64,000 nucleotides of DNA, from contig BSDZ01000013.1 of NCBI GenBank assembly GCA_030268105.1, positions 1,841,001 through 1,905,000 on the forward strand, read 5' to 3'. Source of the stretch: Volvox africanus (taxonomy: Eukaryota; Chlorophyta; Chlorophyceae; Chlamydomonadales; Volvocaceae). The notes under the pieces were generated by a model. That model worked only from the letters and a program-made list of their open reading frames with translations. It did not search any database and was not told where the DNA came from. This document shows positions 1 through 11,454 of this stretch, in pieces. Numbering within the stretch: the stretch's first letter is position 1; each line of letters starts with the position of its first letter. A program made the position numbers and the translations under genes.

Positions 1-221
1 TTACTACGTGGTTCTAATACATGGACCTTGGAATGTTTGACACATGATGGCTATTTGTGTTCAGGCTCCGTGAGGATGTCCAGGCCAGGCAAGAGATTAA
101 TGTTCCTAATAATCATCCTACATGCTACATGCTTCAGTTATGTTGTGTATATTCAGAATGGTCATGATTGGCGGTCGTATGATAACACACCCAACATACT
201 CGTGTGGATTTTGTCTCGCAG

Positions 222-1823
222 GAGGGTCTGGCAAACGTCTGTCTGGTGGGCGGCAGCACGACCCTTGTTCGAGCCCGAGTGGAGGCAAACCTACCGCGAA
301 AGCGCGGCGCCGCGGCCCTGGGTTTTGACAAAGTGAGCAGCGTCGAGCGAGAGTCTGACGCTCCCGGATGGCTCACCTGTACATGGGGACCCTATATGCG
401 GGTTGAGATGGCCCTCGGTGTGAAGTCCTTCTTATACCTCGGGTATCCTTGTGTTAGGCTCATTCATTTCTCATCCACATCCACATCCTTAGCTTCGCAA
501 AGAAACGAACAGCAGCTTCATTCACATCATCAATATTGACACTGGCATTGGCATTGATATCGCAGTTGAGATGATGATGTGTACCATTAACATGCGTGTA
601 CTGATGTATGACACCCAAAATATACGTCGGCAACGATATAGGCGTTCGAATGTAAAAGAAGTATTTCTGTCGTCTTTGTTACGTTTGGGTCTTGTCGTTG
701 GCTCGCTGATGGGCAGGCCTGGAACCGTTTCTTGGAGCACGTCTTCAACGCTGTGGTCCGGCATGTGGACTTCTCAGTGGTGAAGTGTCTCGTCATTGCA
801 GGCAGGCAGAAGATAGCGGGCGGTCGTTGCAGGCAGGGGACTGAAAAGGCCAGCAACTTTCCACCTTGGCGATAACAACAGACTGTGGTGGAGCCCTTCT
901 CTGTGGAGGCCGCGAGCCTGTAGGGACCTTCCGGGAGACGCACGGGACACAGGAAGAGGAGTAGGGCGAGGAGGAGGAGATTGCGTATCCACGGGACATG
1001 CGTGTCATTCCCATGGACCAGACGCCCCCCGTACAGAAGACATATGGGGTTGGCTCCTGACACCCAAGCATGGCGTGCTACTGGATGTGGCACTGTGAAG
1101 ATTCATATATGCGTGTGTTTGTGTTAGCATGCGGAACCGCGAAGATCAAAGGGAGGAAGAGCTATATGAGGTGACAAAACTGGGCGCAGCCTGGTGCATC
1201 CCCAAGTATTTATATTCTTAGGGTTTTTTTAATGAAATATTTATTTACTAATCGCTGATTAGTCCCCCTCTTTGACCTGCCCTCGCCTGTGTGGTCTGTC
1301 TGTCTGTCTGTCTGCTCCCCACCACCACCTTCACCACCACCACCTTTACCACCTTAGTCTTCGTTCCTTCAGTATCAGCACCAGGATTCGTCTTATTTGC
1401 CTTACCCCACCCCCGCCCCCACCACCACCACCGTTAGGTCCCGGGTTCGCCAAGGACCAATTCAAAGACTACATGGACGCGGAGGCCGTGCGCCGAGAAG
1501 TCAGGTTCGTGTTTCCACGCGACGGCTTGGGTTGGAGGGAGGCTACTGGGGGATAGCTGCTGGGGACGTAACTGGGTGGGGTGGTGTTCTGCGACATGAA
1601 GCCTCGTGCCCCACCTCATCAGCCTGTGCTTTGTTGTCGTCCGCCCTCTCCCTGGGAGCTTCACGGATTTCCAACGCGCTCGTCTTCGTATCCTGCTGCC
1701 GAACAGGCCGCTCATGGAGAACAAGGACAAGGTGGTGCTTGCGTCCGCCTCAACGGCATACAAGCACAGTCTGAAGGTGCGTTGTTGGCCCCACTTCTAC
1801 GCAGTCTTCAGGTATCTCAACAT

Positions 1824-1858
<35 letters not shown>

Positions 1859-3559
1859 GGTGGGGACGTATGAGACGATGTTGTGCAATTGGGCAAAGTG
1901 GGGCCGAACAGGCGGCGTTGTAATTGGAGAAACACATGATATGTATGCACCCCCGGAAAGTGGACAAACTGGACCCGTTTTACTTCATGAAGGAAAAACG
2001 AAAATGAAGCTTAGGCTTTTAATTGTCTACGGAACTGCCGAATCCAAACCACCAACAGGAGGTTCTTTCTTGTCCGGGTTTAGCCGCGCGCATCAAGGAT
2101 ACCAAGGCAGCCAGAGAGGTGGCCGCTCTGCAGGTGCGGTCCGTTTGGAAGATAGGCATCGTTGCCGAGGTATTGGGATCTGTGTATGTGGGTGGCCCAG
2201 CAACCAGCCCCTTAAATCTCATTGCGAACGCTTCAATGTCCTACCTTAGTGTTGGCTCTGTCTCCTGACGCGTCGTCATGACATGTCATTATACTGTAAG
2301 CAGGAAGGCTACTTTTCGACGCTTTTGTTTTCGCCGCCACCATTTCCTTTCTTTCCACCTCTACCACCGCTGAACACGATACTTTTTGGCTGGCCTCCCG
2401 CCTCCACGAGTAGGACTTCTACGACTTGCTCTCCACGGATTCCACTCGCGCCTTCTACGGCCCCGGCCACGTGTTCGCAGCTGCTGAGCTCGGTGAGTCA
2501 TGATGACTAACCACTTGGGCGGCAGGGAGAAAACAAAAGTTGGTGAGAGGGGCTCACCCTGTGCCCCTTGTGTGTGTGTGTGTGTGTAGTGCACCAAACG
2601 ATAAATCGTCCTTTCCCGTTCTGACTAGTTTACATAAGCCATCAGGATCACTGGCACCTAATCTACCTGGTATCACGGTGTCACGGTGTCCAGGGACCTA
2701 ACATACGGGCTGGGCTGATTTGATTCGCGGGCGATGTTACAAACAAGCCATTGATCCATTCATTCTTGTTATATGCATTATTTTATGCACATATTCGGAT
2801 CGATCGCCTCCTCTCTCCTCTGCGCACATGCTCGCGCAGGTGCCATCCAAGTTCTCCTCATCAGCGACTCGCTCTTCCGCATCAACCACGTTGAGAAGCG
2901 GAGGAAGTATGCGGACCTGGTCGAGGGGGTGCGGGAGGCGGGAGGCGAGGCGTTGGTGGGTGCAACGCGCAAGGGTTAGGGAACCGGCAGGCTGGGACCT
3001 CTGCCGGTGGAGACTGCGCGGGTCGTTTTAGCCAGCGGGCTTGCTGCACCGAATCCAGCGTGTTCTCCCTGCGTCACATCAGGGGCGGCAAGTGGTAGAC
3101 AGCGGCCCTCAGGCAGCGCTCTAGACGATGGGGTGTTAATTCGTGGCAGGGAGCTCGGTTGCAACTGTGGATCTGACTCGAGTGTTTCACACTTTAAAAT
3201 CTTCAACCTTTCAGATGCTTCTAAGCGTGCATCTTCTGCCTCTTCAACATTTGGGAAAACCCTTGCGAGTCTCTGCATTTTCAGCAGCGCTACACAACAC
3301 AGCCTTTTCAAGGGCACCGTGTATATGTAGGTGCTTTCGTGATGTGTATACTTGTCGTAGCAAATTCTTTTGGCTATTTGTTTGGTAGCGGGGACCTTAC
3401 GAGGCCCCACCCCGTCCTGCCACTGCCTCGCAGATCTTCTCTGCCATGCACATATCCGGAGAGCAGCTCACTCAGTTGTCGGGGATCGCCGCTATCCTGC
3501 GTTTCCCGTTGCCCGAGCTGGAGGACATGGAGATTCCCGCGGATGGCCTGGCGGCATAA
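222..3559 (+). CDS. PELO: Protein pelota homolog (Dom34), 3' part, 8 exons
   Basis: Pelota/Dom34 binds stalled ribosomes with Hbs1 and, with ABCE1, splits them for no-go and nonstop decay in the cytosol. Exons by frame and splice phase: 222-332, 717-801, 1438-1504, 1707-1776, 2059-2133, 2414-2492, 2840-2955, 3434-3559 (TAA 3557-3559); together 242 residues in frame. They cover the eRF1-like middle and C-terminal domains. Landmarks are [20 protein letters not shown], then [13 protein letters not shown], then [54 protein letters not shown], and the C-terminal [20 protein letters not shown] with an acidic tail. The family is usually about 380 residues, so the N-terminal Sm-like domain (about 140 residues) lies left of the window. 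The intron after 801 uses a GC donor (GCAG/GCAGGC) with an AG acceptor at 1436-1437. Family identity is very likely; exact junctions are hand-made. Confidence 0.9.
1829..1857. repeat. (TG)n microsatellite in pelota intron
   Basis: Uninterrupted TG dinucleotide run, about 14 units, inside the intron following the exon that ends at 1776. A shorter TG run lies in another pelota intron near 2568-2588. Confidence 0.95.
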
Positions 3560-4686
3560 TAGGCAGTAGTGCGCTGCCCTGCAAATCTTCAACCCCTGGG
3601 CCGTTAAGCGCAGGCGCGGGCGCGGGAGGGGGGGCCCGCGGCCGGGGTGGAGCAAATGCACAAGTGCACGTCTCTGCAGTACGGTGAATTGGCGCCTGTT
3701 CACTGGATCCCGTGTACACTGCTACAAGCACTGGGCGCGAATCCGGTGTCGGTACGAATGGATTGAGGGATGTGCTGAATCGGGGAGGTACTAGCGGTGG
3801 CAGGTTTGTCAACGTGTTCGATTTTGGTGTTGCGATGCGTAACGCGCAAACAGATGGTGCCGCGGGAATGGCTGACGGTCTCACGCGGTCACTGACACCT
3901 AGACCAGGTTTTGGCACCTACTACCGACTTTCACACGGTGTGTGTGTGGGTGTGTGTCGTGTAGGGATAGCCATGCTAATCCTCCTGTGGCGCGGCTTTG
4001 TGTGAGGTGCCGTGCGGTGATGCGGTATGGGGAGGGGTGGGGTGCATTGTCGCGGGATGGGGTGAGACCTGAGGCTGTTGTTATGCTTGAAAGGATCTAG
4101 CTAGCTTCTTCATTGCCCCTCCTTGGTGGTATGGTAGTGTTAGGGGCCGCCGAGGTGGCGAACTGCTGGCGATGGCCCGATTGCAGCATGGGAAGGCATG
4201 TTTGCAGAATTGGACTTGGCGTTAAGCAACGCTGACCTGTTGTCAGCAGATGTTGCCATGTGCGGGTCCTCTTACCGTATGCTCCACGTGGCAGTTTGGC
4301 GTTAATCGATAGGAGGGTACAACACTTGCCATCTTGCGTTGAAAAGTGTTATGACTAAGTTTTAATGCATCTTTTGATTATGATCGGAAATAATCCAGAA
4401 GTGAATGTAACAGATCGGTTTGTTCTTGATAGCACCAATGCCAGGCTTGCTAGCTAGGGCATATTAGCGGCTTTGCGCCTCGTTTTAGCCACGAAATGCC
4501 GAAAGCAGTCATTGCGTATTGTGATCGCACAGGGGGCAACAGCGGGCAACTGGCCAGCTGCAAGACCTCAGCAGATTAACACTAATTGAAAGAAGATAGA
4601 TGCCATGGAAGCTGTGGGATAATCAGCAACGGGTTTCGTCTTTACTGGCATGATCGTATTTCTTGCAAGGATGCATCGGTTTCTAG
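3560..4686. other. Downstream of pelota; probable 3' UTR, no other gene seen
   Basis: No convincing coding exon. A TGTAA at 4406-4410 could be the pelota poly(A) signal, which would imply a 3' UTR of about 850 bases. That is long but within what volvocine genes show. Open frames around 3712-4005 lack any recognisable protein character. Confidence 0.4.
4406..4410 (+). terminator. Candidate TGTAA poly(A) signal
   Basis: TGTAA is the usual volvocine poly(A) signal. This is the first clear sense-strand copy noticed after the pelota stop codon at 3559. The five-base motif is weak evidence on its own. Confidence 0.35.
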
Positions 4687-4935
4687 GGTCTTGGGCCACG
4701 TGGCCTCAACAACCAGCTAGACAGCCACGACAAGCTGCAACGGCACTACATGATGTCGGAGGATCAGAAGACACAATTCTTGTTGAAAATGAAGGCCAGG
4801 ACGGAGACCCTGGGGGGCCGCTGGGGGCACCGGTTGGTTGTGCTGGCTGGGCGGCTTTCCTTGGTGAAGCTGTACCACGCAGAACAGCGGCGGGCGGCAG
4901 GCCCTTGCGGGGACCCCTCACAGGGCATCGCGTAA
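4687..4935 (+). CDS. Possible terminal exon of an unknown gene
   Basis: A frame opens immediately after a TTCTAG acceptor-like site (AG 4685-4686) and runs 82 codons to TAA 4933-4935. The translation is basic and helix-prone, with SEDQKTQFLLKMKARTETLG near the middle and LVVLAGRLSLVKLYHAEQRR near the end, which reads better than the other five frames here. I could not place it in a family and found no convincing upstream exon between 3560 and 4686. It may be a last exon, a decayed gene or chance. Treat as hypothetical. Confidence 0.25.
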   Translation, partial: GLGPRGLNNQLDSHDKLQRHYMMSEDQKTQFLLKMKARTETLGGRWGHRLVVLAGRLSLVKLYHAEQRRAAGPCGDPSQGIA

Positions 4936-6816
4936 CCAATATCTTTTGTGACAAAGCGCAGTGAATGGAGCCGATCACTGGGTGCTTTTGTGTCTCTGGA
5001 GTTGTCGCGGGGACAAAGTATGACGGAGGGGAGCTTGGATATTGGGAAATCCAACAAGCCTGTCCATGGAACTTCAGGCAAACTGGGATCAGTATGCGTA
5101 TGATAGTGCCCAATAATAATCATGAAAGTGCTCAGCAAAATTGTTTGTATATCGATGGCCCTGTTCATGAAACGGAGCTATGTGGGCATAGTCGCGGGTA
5201 AGGGGTGTGAGGGCTATAACGATGAGGGCTCAGCGGTGGTAATTTCGGACGAAATCAAAAGTCATGAGAGACTTAGATGAGCTAAAGGTCCACACTATAG
5301 TCGACAAAGCAAAAACATTGTGAGGTAAGCTGGCCAGCAACACATATCATCGACCTTAAATGCTTAACATTGACATGTGCGAGTTCAAGTAAGGCGCCGC
5401 TGAAAGGCGTCAAGCAAAGTGCTACATTAGCCGGATCTTACATTTTGACTTGTCTGACTATGGGGTGCCGTACTGCATATTAGCGTATATAGCGGTTCTC
5501 TTACTTTCACTCTAGTATAATTCTTGATATCACAGCAGTAAAGGTTACGATCCATAAGTTAGTGATTTACTCTTCCCGTCGCCGCCAGCTTCCCACCCCA
5601 GGTTCACGGCGACGGGCACCCTGTATGTCTTCTATCCCGTTGAAGTCCCTGCATTGCATGGATTCTTAGCTCGAATGAAATGACATCCAGCGCCCTACGT
5701 TTGCACAGTCAGCGGTGTTGCTAAACCTGCCTGGAGGTTTGAAACGTCTCGGCGGCCTTTGCGCCGCTGACATTCCGGTGCGTTTGACCACATTATTTTC
5801 CAGGTTAATTACATGTGCCTTTAGACTGCGTGCTATTTTTTGAAGGTTCCTGGGGTCCTCTTTCCTAGGACCAATACTTTCGAGTATATGTCCCGGCGCA
5901 CGTTGCTACTGATGACTGCTAAGAACTCGGAGACTATTATCATTAACGTGTTTTGTGAAGGGCCTACTTGGGAACTGTGTCGGAGTCGGCAAAATGTGTG
6001 TAAAGCCCGACGTCACTGCCCGCTGCATGGAATTTTAAAGTCAATTGATAAAAAATATCTCTTATTTGATGTTGTAGGCAGCTTAAAATGCGGAGCTGTG
6101 ATAGGGTATTAGTATGGCTGTTTCTTTACTCTATTTGTTTGGCCTGGGTTCCGGCTCAGTCATCTGAGAGGTAGCGTCTGAGTTCGGACTTACTTTGCCG
6201 GTGAGCTTGTAAATGTGCTTCTTTTGTTGTGCTGACTTTGTCACAGCGGAAAGACATTACCTGGAACTTGCGTTTGTGTTGCAGCTGTCCAACCCGACAA
6301 GTATTAGGACGCGGCGGCCAAAGGAAAATCATGTAAGGCTTTGGATGGGGTGGCATGGGAAGTACGATGCATGAACCAGAGCGTAAAAATAACCTCCAAC
6401 CTACTTATGGGATCCCGCGACCGACAGGTGTGTGAACAGCGTCGCTGTGGAAATGGGATGGATGTTTCCTTGGCCCGCTGACCATGAATTGGCTGATATC
6501 GCATCCAATCCCTAGGGTACATCTTAGTGTTGTATACCGCTCTCGGCGCAATGTCCTAATGCTAATCCTGTTTACTCCTGGGTTCCATCAGGAGCTGTCG
6601 GCAAACGGACTCAAGGCTATGAACATCGTAAACCACGCTAAAGATGATGCGGGGTAAGGAGACATCGGAGACCACGTTGAAGATGATGCGGGATAAGAAC
6701 AAATTGATAATCCTTTGCATCTTTGGTATCGTGCTTTCTTTAATGGCATCTGTCTCCGGGTGTGCGACTTGTGAAGCAACTAATTGTATAAATGGCGGGA
6801 CTACAATTGGACATCT
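4936..6816. other. Intergenic, no gene recognised
   Basis: AT-richer sequence without a convincing exon chain on either strand. An open frame at 5840-6112 has no recognisable family or flanking splice logic. Near 6620-6700 there is an imperfect direct repeat of about 35-40 bases (around ACCACG...AAGATGATGCGGG). Confidence 0.4.
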
Positions 6817-6888
6817 GGGAGTTTGGTCTAGTGGTATGATTCTCGCTTTGGGTGCGAGAGGCCGCGGGTTCGATTCCCGCAACTCCCC
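6817..6888 (+). tRNA. tRNA-Pro (anticodon UGG)
   Basis: A 72-base cloverleaf can be drawn. The acceptor arm pairs GGGAGTT (6817-6823) with AACTCCC (6881-6887), discriminator C6888. The anticodon stem is CTCGC/GCGAG around loop TTTGGGT (6847-6853), giving anticodon TGG at 6849-6851 for codons CCA/CCU. The A box (TGGTCTAGTGG) and B box (GGTTCGATTCC) are intact. No intron and no encoded CCA, as expected for a nuclear eukaryotic tRNA. The sequence resembles plant tRNA-Pro. A second tRNA-Pro follows 191 bases downstream in the same orientation. Confidence 0.95.
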
Positions 6889-7079
6889 TTATTATATACG
6901 TCTTGCCCTAATCTGTTTTGTAGAACAGTTTTCTGTTTGATTTAGCCCTTTGGTAAGCCTGCAACCTCTGCTCCTGCTCAACATATATCCCGAAATCTCT
7001 CTCTTTCCACCCAAGGGATAGCATTTGCAAGCATATTACGGGATAGGTGAATAATTAAATTGGTTGCAACAAAGCCATT

Positions 7080-7151
7080 GGGAGTTTGGTCTAGTGGTAT
7101 GATTCTCGCTTCGGGTGCGAGAGGTCGTGGGTTCGATTCCCGCAACTCCCC
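7080..7151 (+). tRNA. tRNA-Pro (anticodon CGG)
   Basis: Same fold and length as the tRNA at 6817. Acceptor arm GGGAGTT (7080-7086) with AACTCCC (7144-7150), discriminator C7151. The anticodon loop TTCGGGT (7110-7116) gives CGG at 7112-7114, reading CCG. It differs from its neighbour at only a few positions: the anticodon T to C, and a G-C to G-T type change in the T-arm region. The pair looks like a tandem duplication in which one copy changed its wobble base. Confidence 0.95.
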
Positions 7152-8248
7152 TGAGTAACTTTATTGTGCTCATAGTTGAATGTTAATGTAGGGACTACAC
7201 ATTTTTAGCATGGAGCTTGGTACCCTTCAGTGCGCTTCCCTGAAATTGGTTGACTTGGGGGGATGATGCGAGGACTTCGTCCCAAGAGTGTATCCAGCTG
7301 TGTGAAGTACGTCAAATTCGTACACTTACTGTGCATTTACATGTGCATTCGGTACTTTGCTTGGTGCTATAACATGGTTGTGCTGTTGGTTTGGCGGAGC
7401 AGATGATGGCTGCTGTGACTTCACCTCCTAGTTAATCTCGACCTAACCTACCTTACCATATGCGTGGTTCGTGGATAGGCACATGCAAATTAAGTTTGAG
7501 ATCGGTAAGTTTGCATGTGGTTGTGGACTATATCCGTGCCATTGCTTCCTGCCAGCGTCCACATACAGTTTTACCGGTGGTGTGTGAATCTTTGCCTACA
7601 CACATACTCTCAGTTCTAGAAATGCAGCCCCGCCCCATCCGCCATGTTGCACGAGATCCCCACGCACAATGGGGCACCTGCAATACTGTCGTGAGTCGCG
7701 CTGTTCTCTGCTGCAGCATGATACTTTTGCCCGCTGTCTCCTCTCCGCGATTTTCCCTGAAGCAAGGGACAGCTTGGGCATGACATCTCCTTTTCTCCAG
7801 ATGATCGCCCCGCTTGAACATTGCATTATCTTTCCTCTATGGCTACCATTTTACATTTACCGTGTGTACCCGCCTCCATCCTGTGCTGGATATGCCCATC
7901 AGACAGGCAGTGGCGTGGCTGAGTGGGTCGCAAAGCTACCACCCAATGTCACAACCCGTTGGCGTATAGCGGACCTTGCGAAACAGCATACTTCCCGAAA
8001 TTAGTTTGGGAATCCTATCTCATCCACCATGACAGTAAATCATTTGAACACTGTTCTGTTGAGAATCTCTGTATGATGAGAAAGCAGCCAGCAAACCTGC
8101 GGCTTTCGTAACCTAAGATACCGTTACTTACCGATACTTAAGATAACCTAAGATATCGTGTGGAAGTGCGCGCGGCGAGGTATCCCGTCCGCCAGCCGGC
8201 CCTCCCTGCTATGTTACGTCAGGTAGTAATCCCGTCCGTTGGGAGCCG
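7152..8248. other. Intergenic, no gene recognised; likely holds the YAE1 3' UTR
   Basis: No convincing exon on either strand. A minus-strand TGTAA (TTACA at 7851-7855) lies about 400 bases beyond the YAE1-domain stop codon and may end that transcript. Short CCTAAGATA/CCGATACTTAAGATA repeats lie at about 8112-8160. Confidence 0.4.
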
Positions 8249-9796
8249 CTAAACTGCTGTACCAGAGGGGTCCGGTACTGTGCCTAGCTCGATGCCCAGG
8301 CCTACCAACCGCCTTCGCACATCTGCCATAATGCGCGGTAGGTCAGGGAGGTCCAAGAGGTCGGCATCTAGCGGCAGCTCGGCGGTGGAAGTGGACACTG
8401 CTGCGGCCTCTACCGCAAGCAGAGGTAGAGCTTCCTCAACGCCAAGAGCAATGCCGCTGCCCGTTTCCCCTGAATGGGCTCCTGAGCTGCCCTCAGCTGA
8501 GCCCCATAACCCTGTTGCAGACCTCCCAGAGGTGCTCGCCACTATTGCTTTTGCTGCTTCGTTATCTCCTAATGTAGCTGCTCCTGCTGCTATCCCAGCC
8601 ATTCTCGTGGATATTGGGCTAAGGGCGGCTGTGAATGCATCTTCGAGGAGCTCGGCTGCATCTTGGCCTTGCGTGCCACTGCTGCCATTGACCCGCAGGC
8701 CCTCCAGCGCGGAAGTCACGCTCAGCGGATCGTGTGACCCGCCCTGATTCTCCGTCTGAGTCCCCAGGCCCTGGGGTTTCAGCTGGAATGGTGAAGCCCG
8801 GGCGGCCGCAGTATCCGGGTGCTGTGGTGGTGATGGTGCTATCGGTAGTCGTGGTGATAGGATATGTCGATAAAGGGCCAGCATGGCGCCGCGAGGAGGC
8901 ACGTCAATGGCGGCCTGGAGAGCCTGGATCTGTGGATGGGCCAAACAGAGATTGGAGCTTGGTTGATAGAAACCCTAGCATTCATGCACACATGCATTAC
9001 AAACCTCGTCCATCCCCATGCCCTACTTCGCTAATACCTGGTCATGTAAACCACGAGTTCCAGCCGCCTGACCGTCCAATGCAGCCAGCGTCTTCGTAGC
9101 GCCCTGCAGCATTCCCCACTCAAACCCGGCCGCCGTCCCTGCTCTGAAGCCTGAAAGGATGAGCAGCACAAGGGCACGAACATAGGCATGTGGCTAAACA
9201 GTGGCAACAATGGCCAATTGTAGCAACAGCCTTGCCATGCAATACGCTCGCGCGTTGGGTACATCCCTCGAGGTCAACTGATCCCTTTGGGGAGTGCATC
9301 CCAGGTGGACACAGACCGGTAGGTTTGGCAACGAGATTTAATTGGGGTTACTGGTTGTGCATTATCTAACGGCAAGGACAGAGGGTTTTATGTAGGGCGG
9401 TCGTCGCAGTGGTTGGCGTCACCGGTAAAGTAGGTAAAGGAGCCTGCGACCGGGGTCAAGACAGCTGCAGTACCTAGATTGAAACCCTTCTGGAGCGTTC
9501 GTTCTTTGCCTTCTTCCAGGCCATCGCGGTATCCAGCCTGCATTAGATTGTACATTGAGGCTTAGTTCGTAAGCCCAGAGGATTCGGCACGCTGTTACTG
9601 GTTAGCATCCTTGATGGGTCCGACGTACGAGGTGGCACTTGTTTCATTGCACGATGCCTACATTGTAAAAGTGCTGGTGGCGCGCAGTCGCCTCTCGTTC
9701 GAGCTCACTATGGTCAATCCCTTGCCCGTCGTCACTGCTGTCCGCCCAAATTTTATCTTCGTCATCAGACAGGTCTCTAGGTTGAGCAGTACACAT
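8249..9796 (-). CDS. YAE1: YAE1-domain protein (ABCE1/Rli1 Fe-S maturation adaptor)
   Basis: YAE1 with LTO1 bridges the cytosolic iron-sulphur assembly machinery to ABCE1/Rli1, the ribosome-recycling ATPase. Minus-strand exons: 9796-9662 (ATG 9796-9794, in-frame TAA just upstream), 9537-9474, 9150-9038, 8929-8249 (stop 8251-8249). Phases agree and give 330 residues. The acidic N-terminus (DLSDDEDKIWADSSDDG) is followed by the deca-GX3-like Yae1 motif: GYRDGLEEGKERTLQKGF continuing over the splice into AGTAAGFEWGMLQGATKTL. This matches the human YAE1 pattern of spaced Gly residues. The last 226 residues, in one exon, are Ala/Ser-rich and have no counterpart in animal YAE1 (about 226 residues in all), so the algal protein is longer. 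An intron inside the last exon cannot be excluded. Confidence 0.82.
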
Positions 9797-11454
9797 TTTC
9801 GATTTTTAACTAGAGAATGTTACCAAATTATTTAGTGAATATTTATACGTGCTTTAGCGCTAATCTGAATGAAGCAAACTTTCTGGACCGCTGTGTCTAG
9901 CAGCCTTGGTAATCAGGGACTCGGCTCGGGATCGATGTCTCATTTGAAATCAAGTGTCCAGAAAGCTTCTTGTATGTTATGACGCGTGACGCGTTCAGAA
10001 CAGAATCGGCTCTGGTAGGAACTAAAAAAACGCTCTGGATTGGGTACGGCGTGGTACGGCAGACGTCTCCTTGCGGACGTTCCGGACAGTTCCGTCAGCC
10101 CCGTCAGGCGTCAGTCCGTCTGCAGTAGGTGAGGGAAGATAAGGGGACTTGAATGGAAAAGTAATAACGAAAGCGCCCTCCCTGCTGACACTTTTGACGG
10201 ACAGCGGCAGCTCAGGTCGACCACCTACATAAACTGCATACACTACTCCGTTCATCATACTCGAAAAAATACAAGAACATCAGGTTCACACTTAAGTGCG
10301 TATATGAGCTAGCCCTCGCATAAAGGGGCACGCATCGCCCGTAACACTCAGGGCCACATTTAGAGCACCCAGAACCCGCTCCGAATAAATTAAGACACTG
10401 TCCTCAGCATAAGCCTCCCTCGGACTGCTTCCACCCCAAACGTCGATAATCAATCATTTCCAAAAGACTCTTTTAAAACCCAGCAGCCGTTCGGAACCAG
10501 AATCGCACCCGCTCTCCTGTACCAAACACACAGTCTATAACTGACACCTCTGTACGTCGCAGCCACCGTGGTCACCCCTGCCGGGGTGACCACGCGCCAG
10601 CGGTTGCCGACAAGAGATATACGTACACAGCCGCGACAGATTTAGGCCGCCACGCAATGCAGTACAGCGGCATATGACATATTCCCCTCGAGCACGCGCC
10701 GCGTCTGTAGGGCACAATGCATATCAGTCTGTACGGCATATTAGGTGTTACATTGTGGGCGACTTATACACTTATGGGCGGGTTATATATAAATATAAGA
10801 ATATATATAATATTTATATTTCACAATAAGTACATTTTCTCTCCCCTGTCGCATAAATGTGAACACTTTTCTTAAGAAAACCGATACATGAGCACATCTC
10901 ACTGCTGTTTCGATACCTTATGGTGCACTGGTAATGAAGGACAAGCCCCCGGCCGATACACACACGAACACAGACAGACACCTATCCTGCACAACTACAC
11001 ATGCATATACATACACAGATGCATGCACACATACAACGGCAGATCTCCAGACACCCGCACATATCGCTTTTCATTTCCCAGCGTCGAGACCACCAGGTGA
11101 CGACCACGCAGCGCAATGATGCCGTGCACCCCGTCCCTTCATCTCTCTCCTCTCAAATAAAGTGAGCAAAAGATTCTCTGCACGCCCGCACTTCTTTCTC
11201 ATTCCTGGCGAGGCCCTAGACGAAGGTCGACGATTTTCAACCAATGCCAATCTGCGGCTTCAGCTTCCACCTGAGCTGGTCACTGCACCTGCAGCAGTGG
11301 TCCGGTATACTCTGTATGCTACTCAAAGATAGAGTGGACCTTCGCCTTCCATTTGCCAGCTAGCTGGCGGGCTAGCTGCTCCGTTCTCGGCGGCGGAGGA
11401 GCCCTGTTGCCGCACTGCACGGGCAGCACCGGCGTGCAGGGTTGCCCAACTTAA
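9797..11454. other. Intergenic between divergent YAE1 and the LDAH 3' end
   Basis: No coding exon recognised. The minus-strand TGTAA at 10748-10752 (TTACA on +) is a candidate end for the LDAH transcript, about 700 bases past its stop. AT-rich sequence at 10780-10830 and CA-rich sequence at 10960-11040 are present. Confidence 0.4.
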
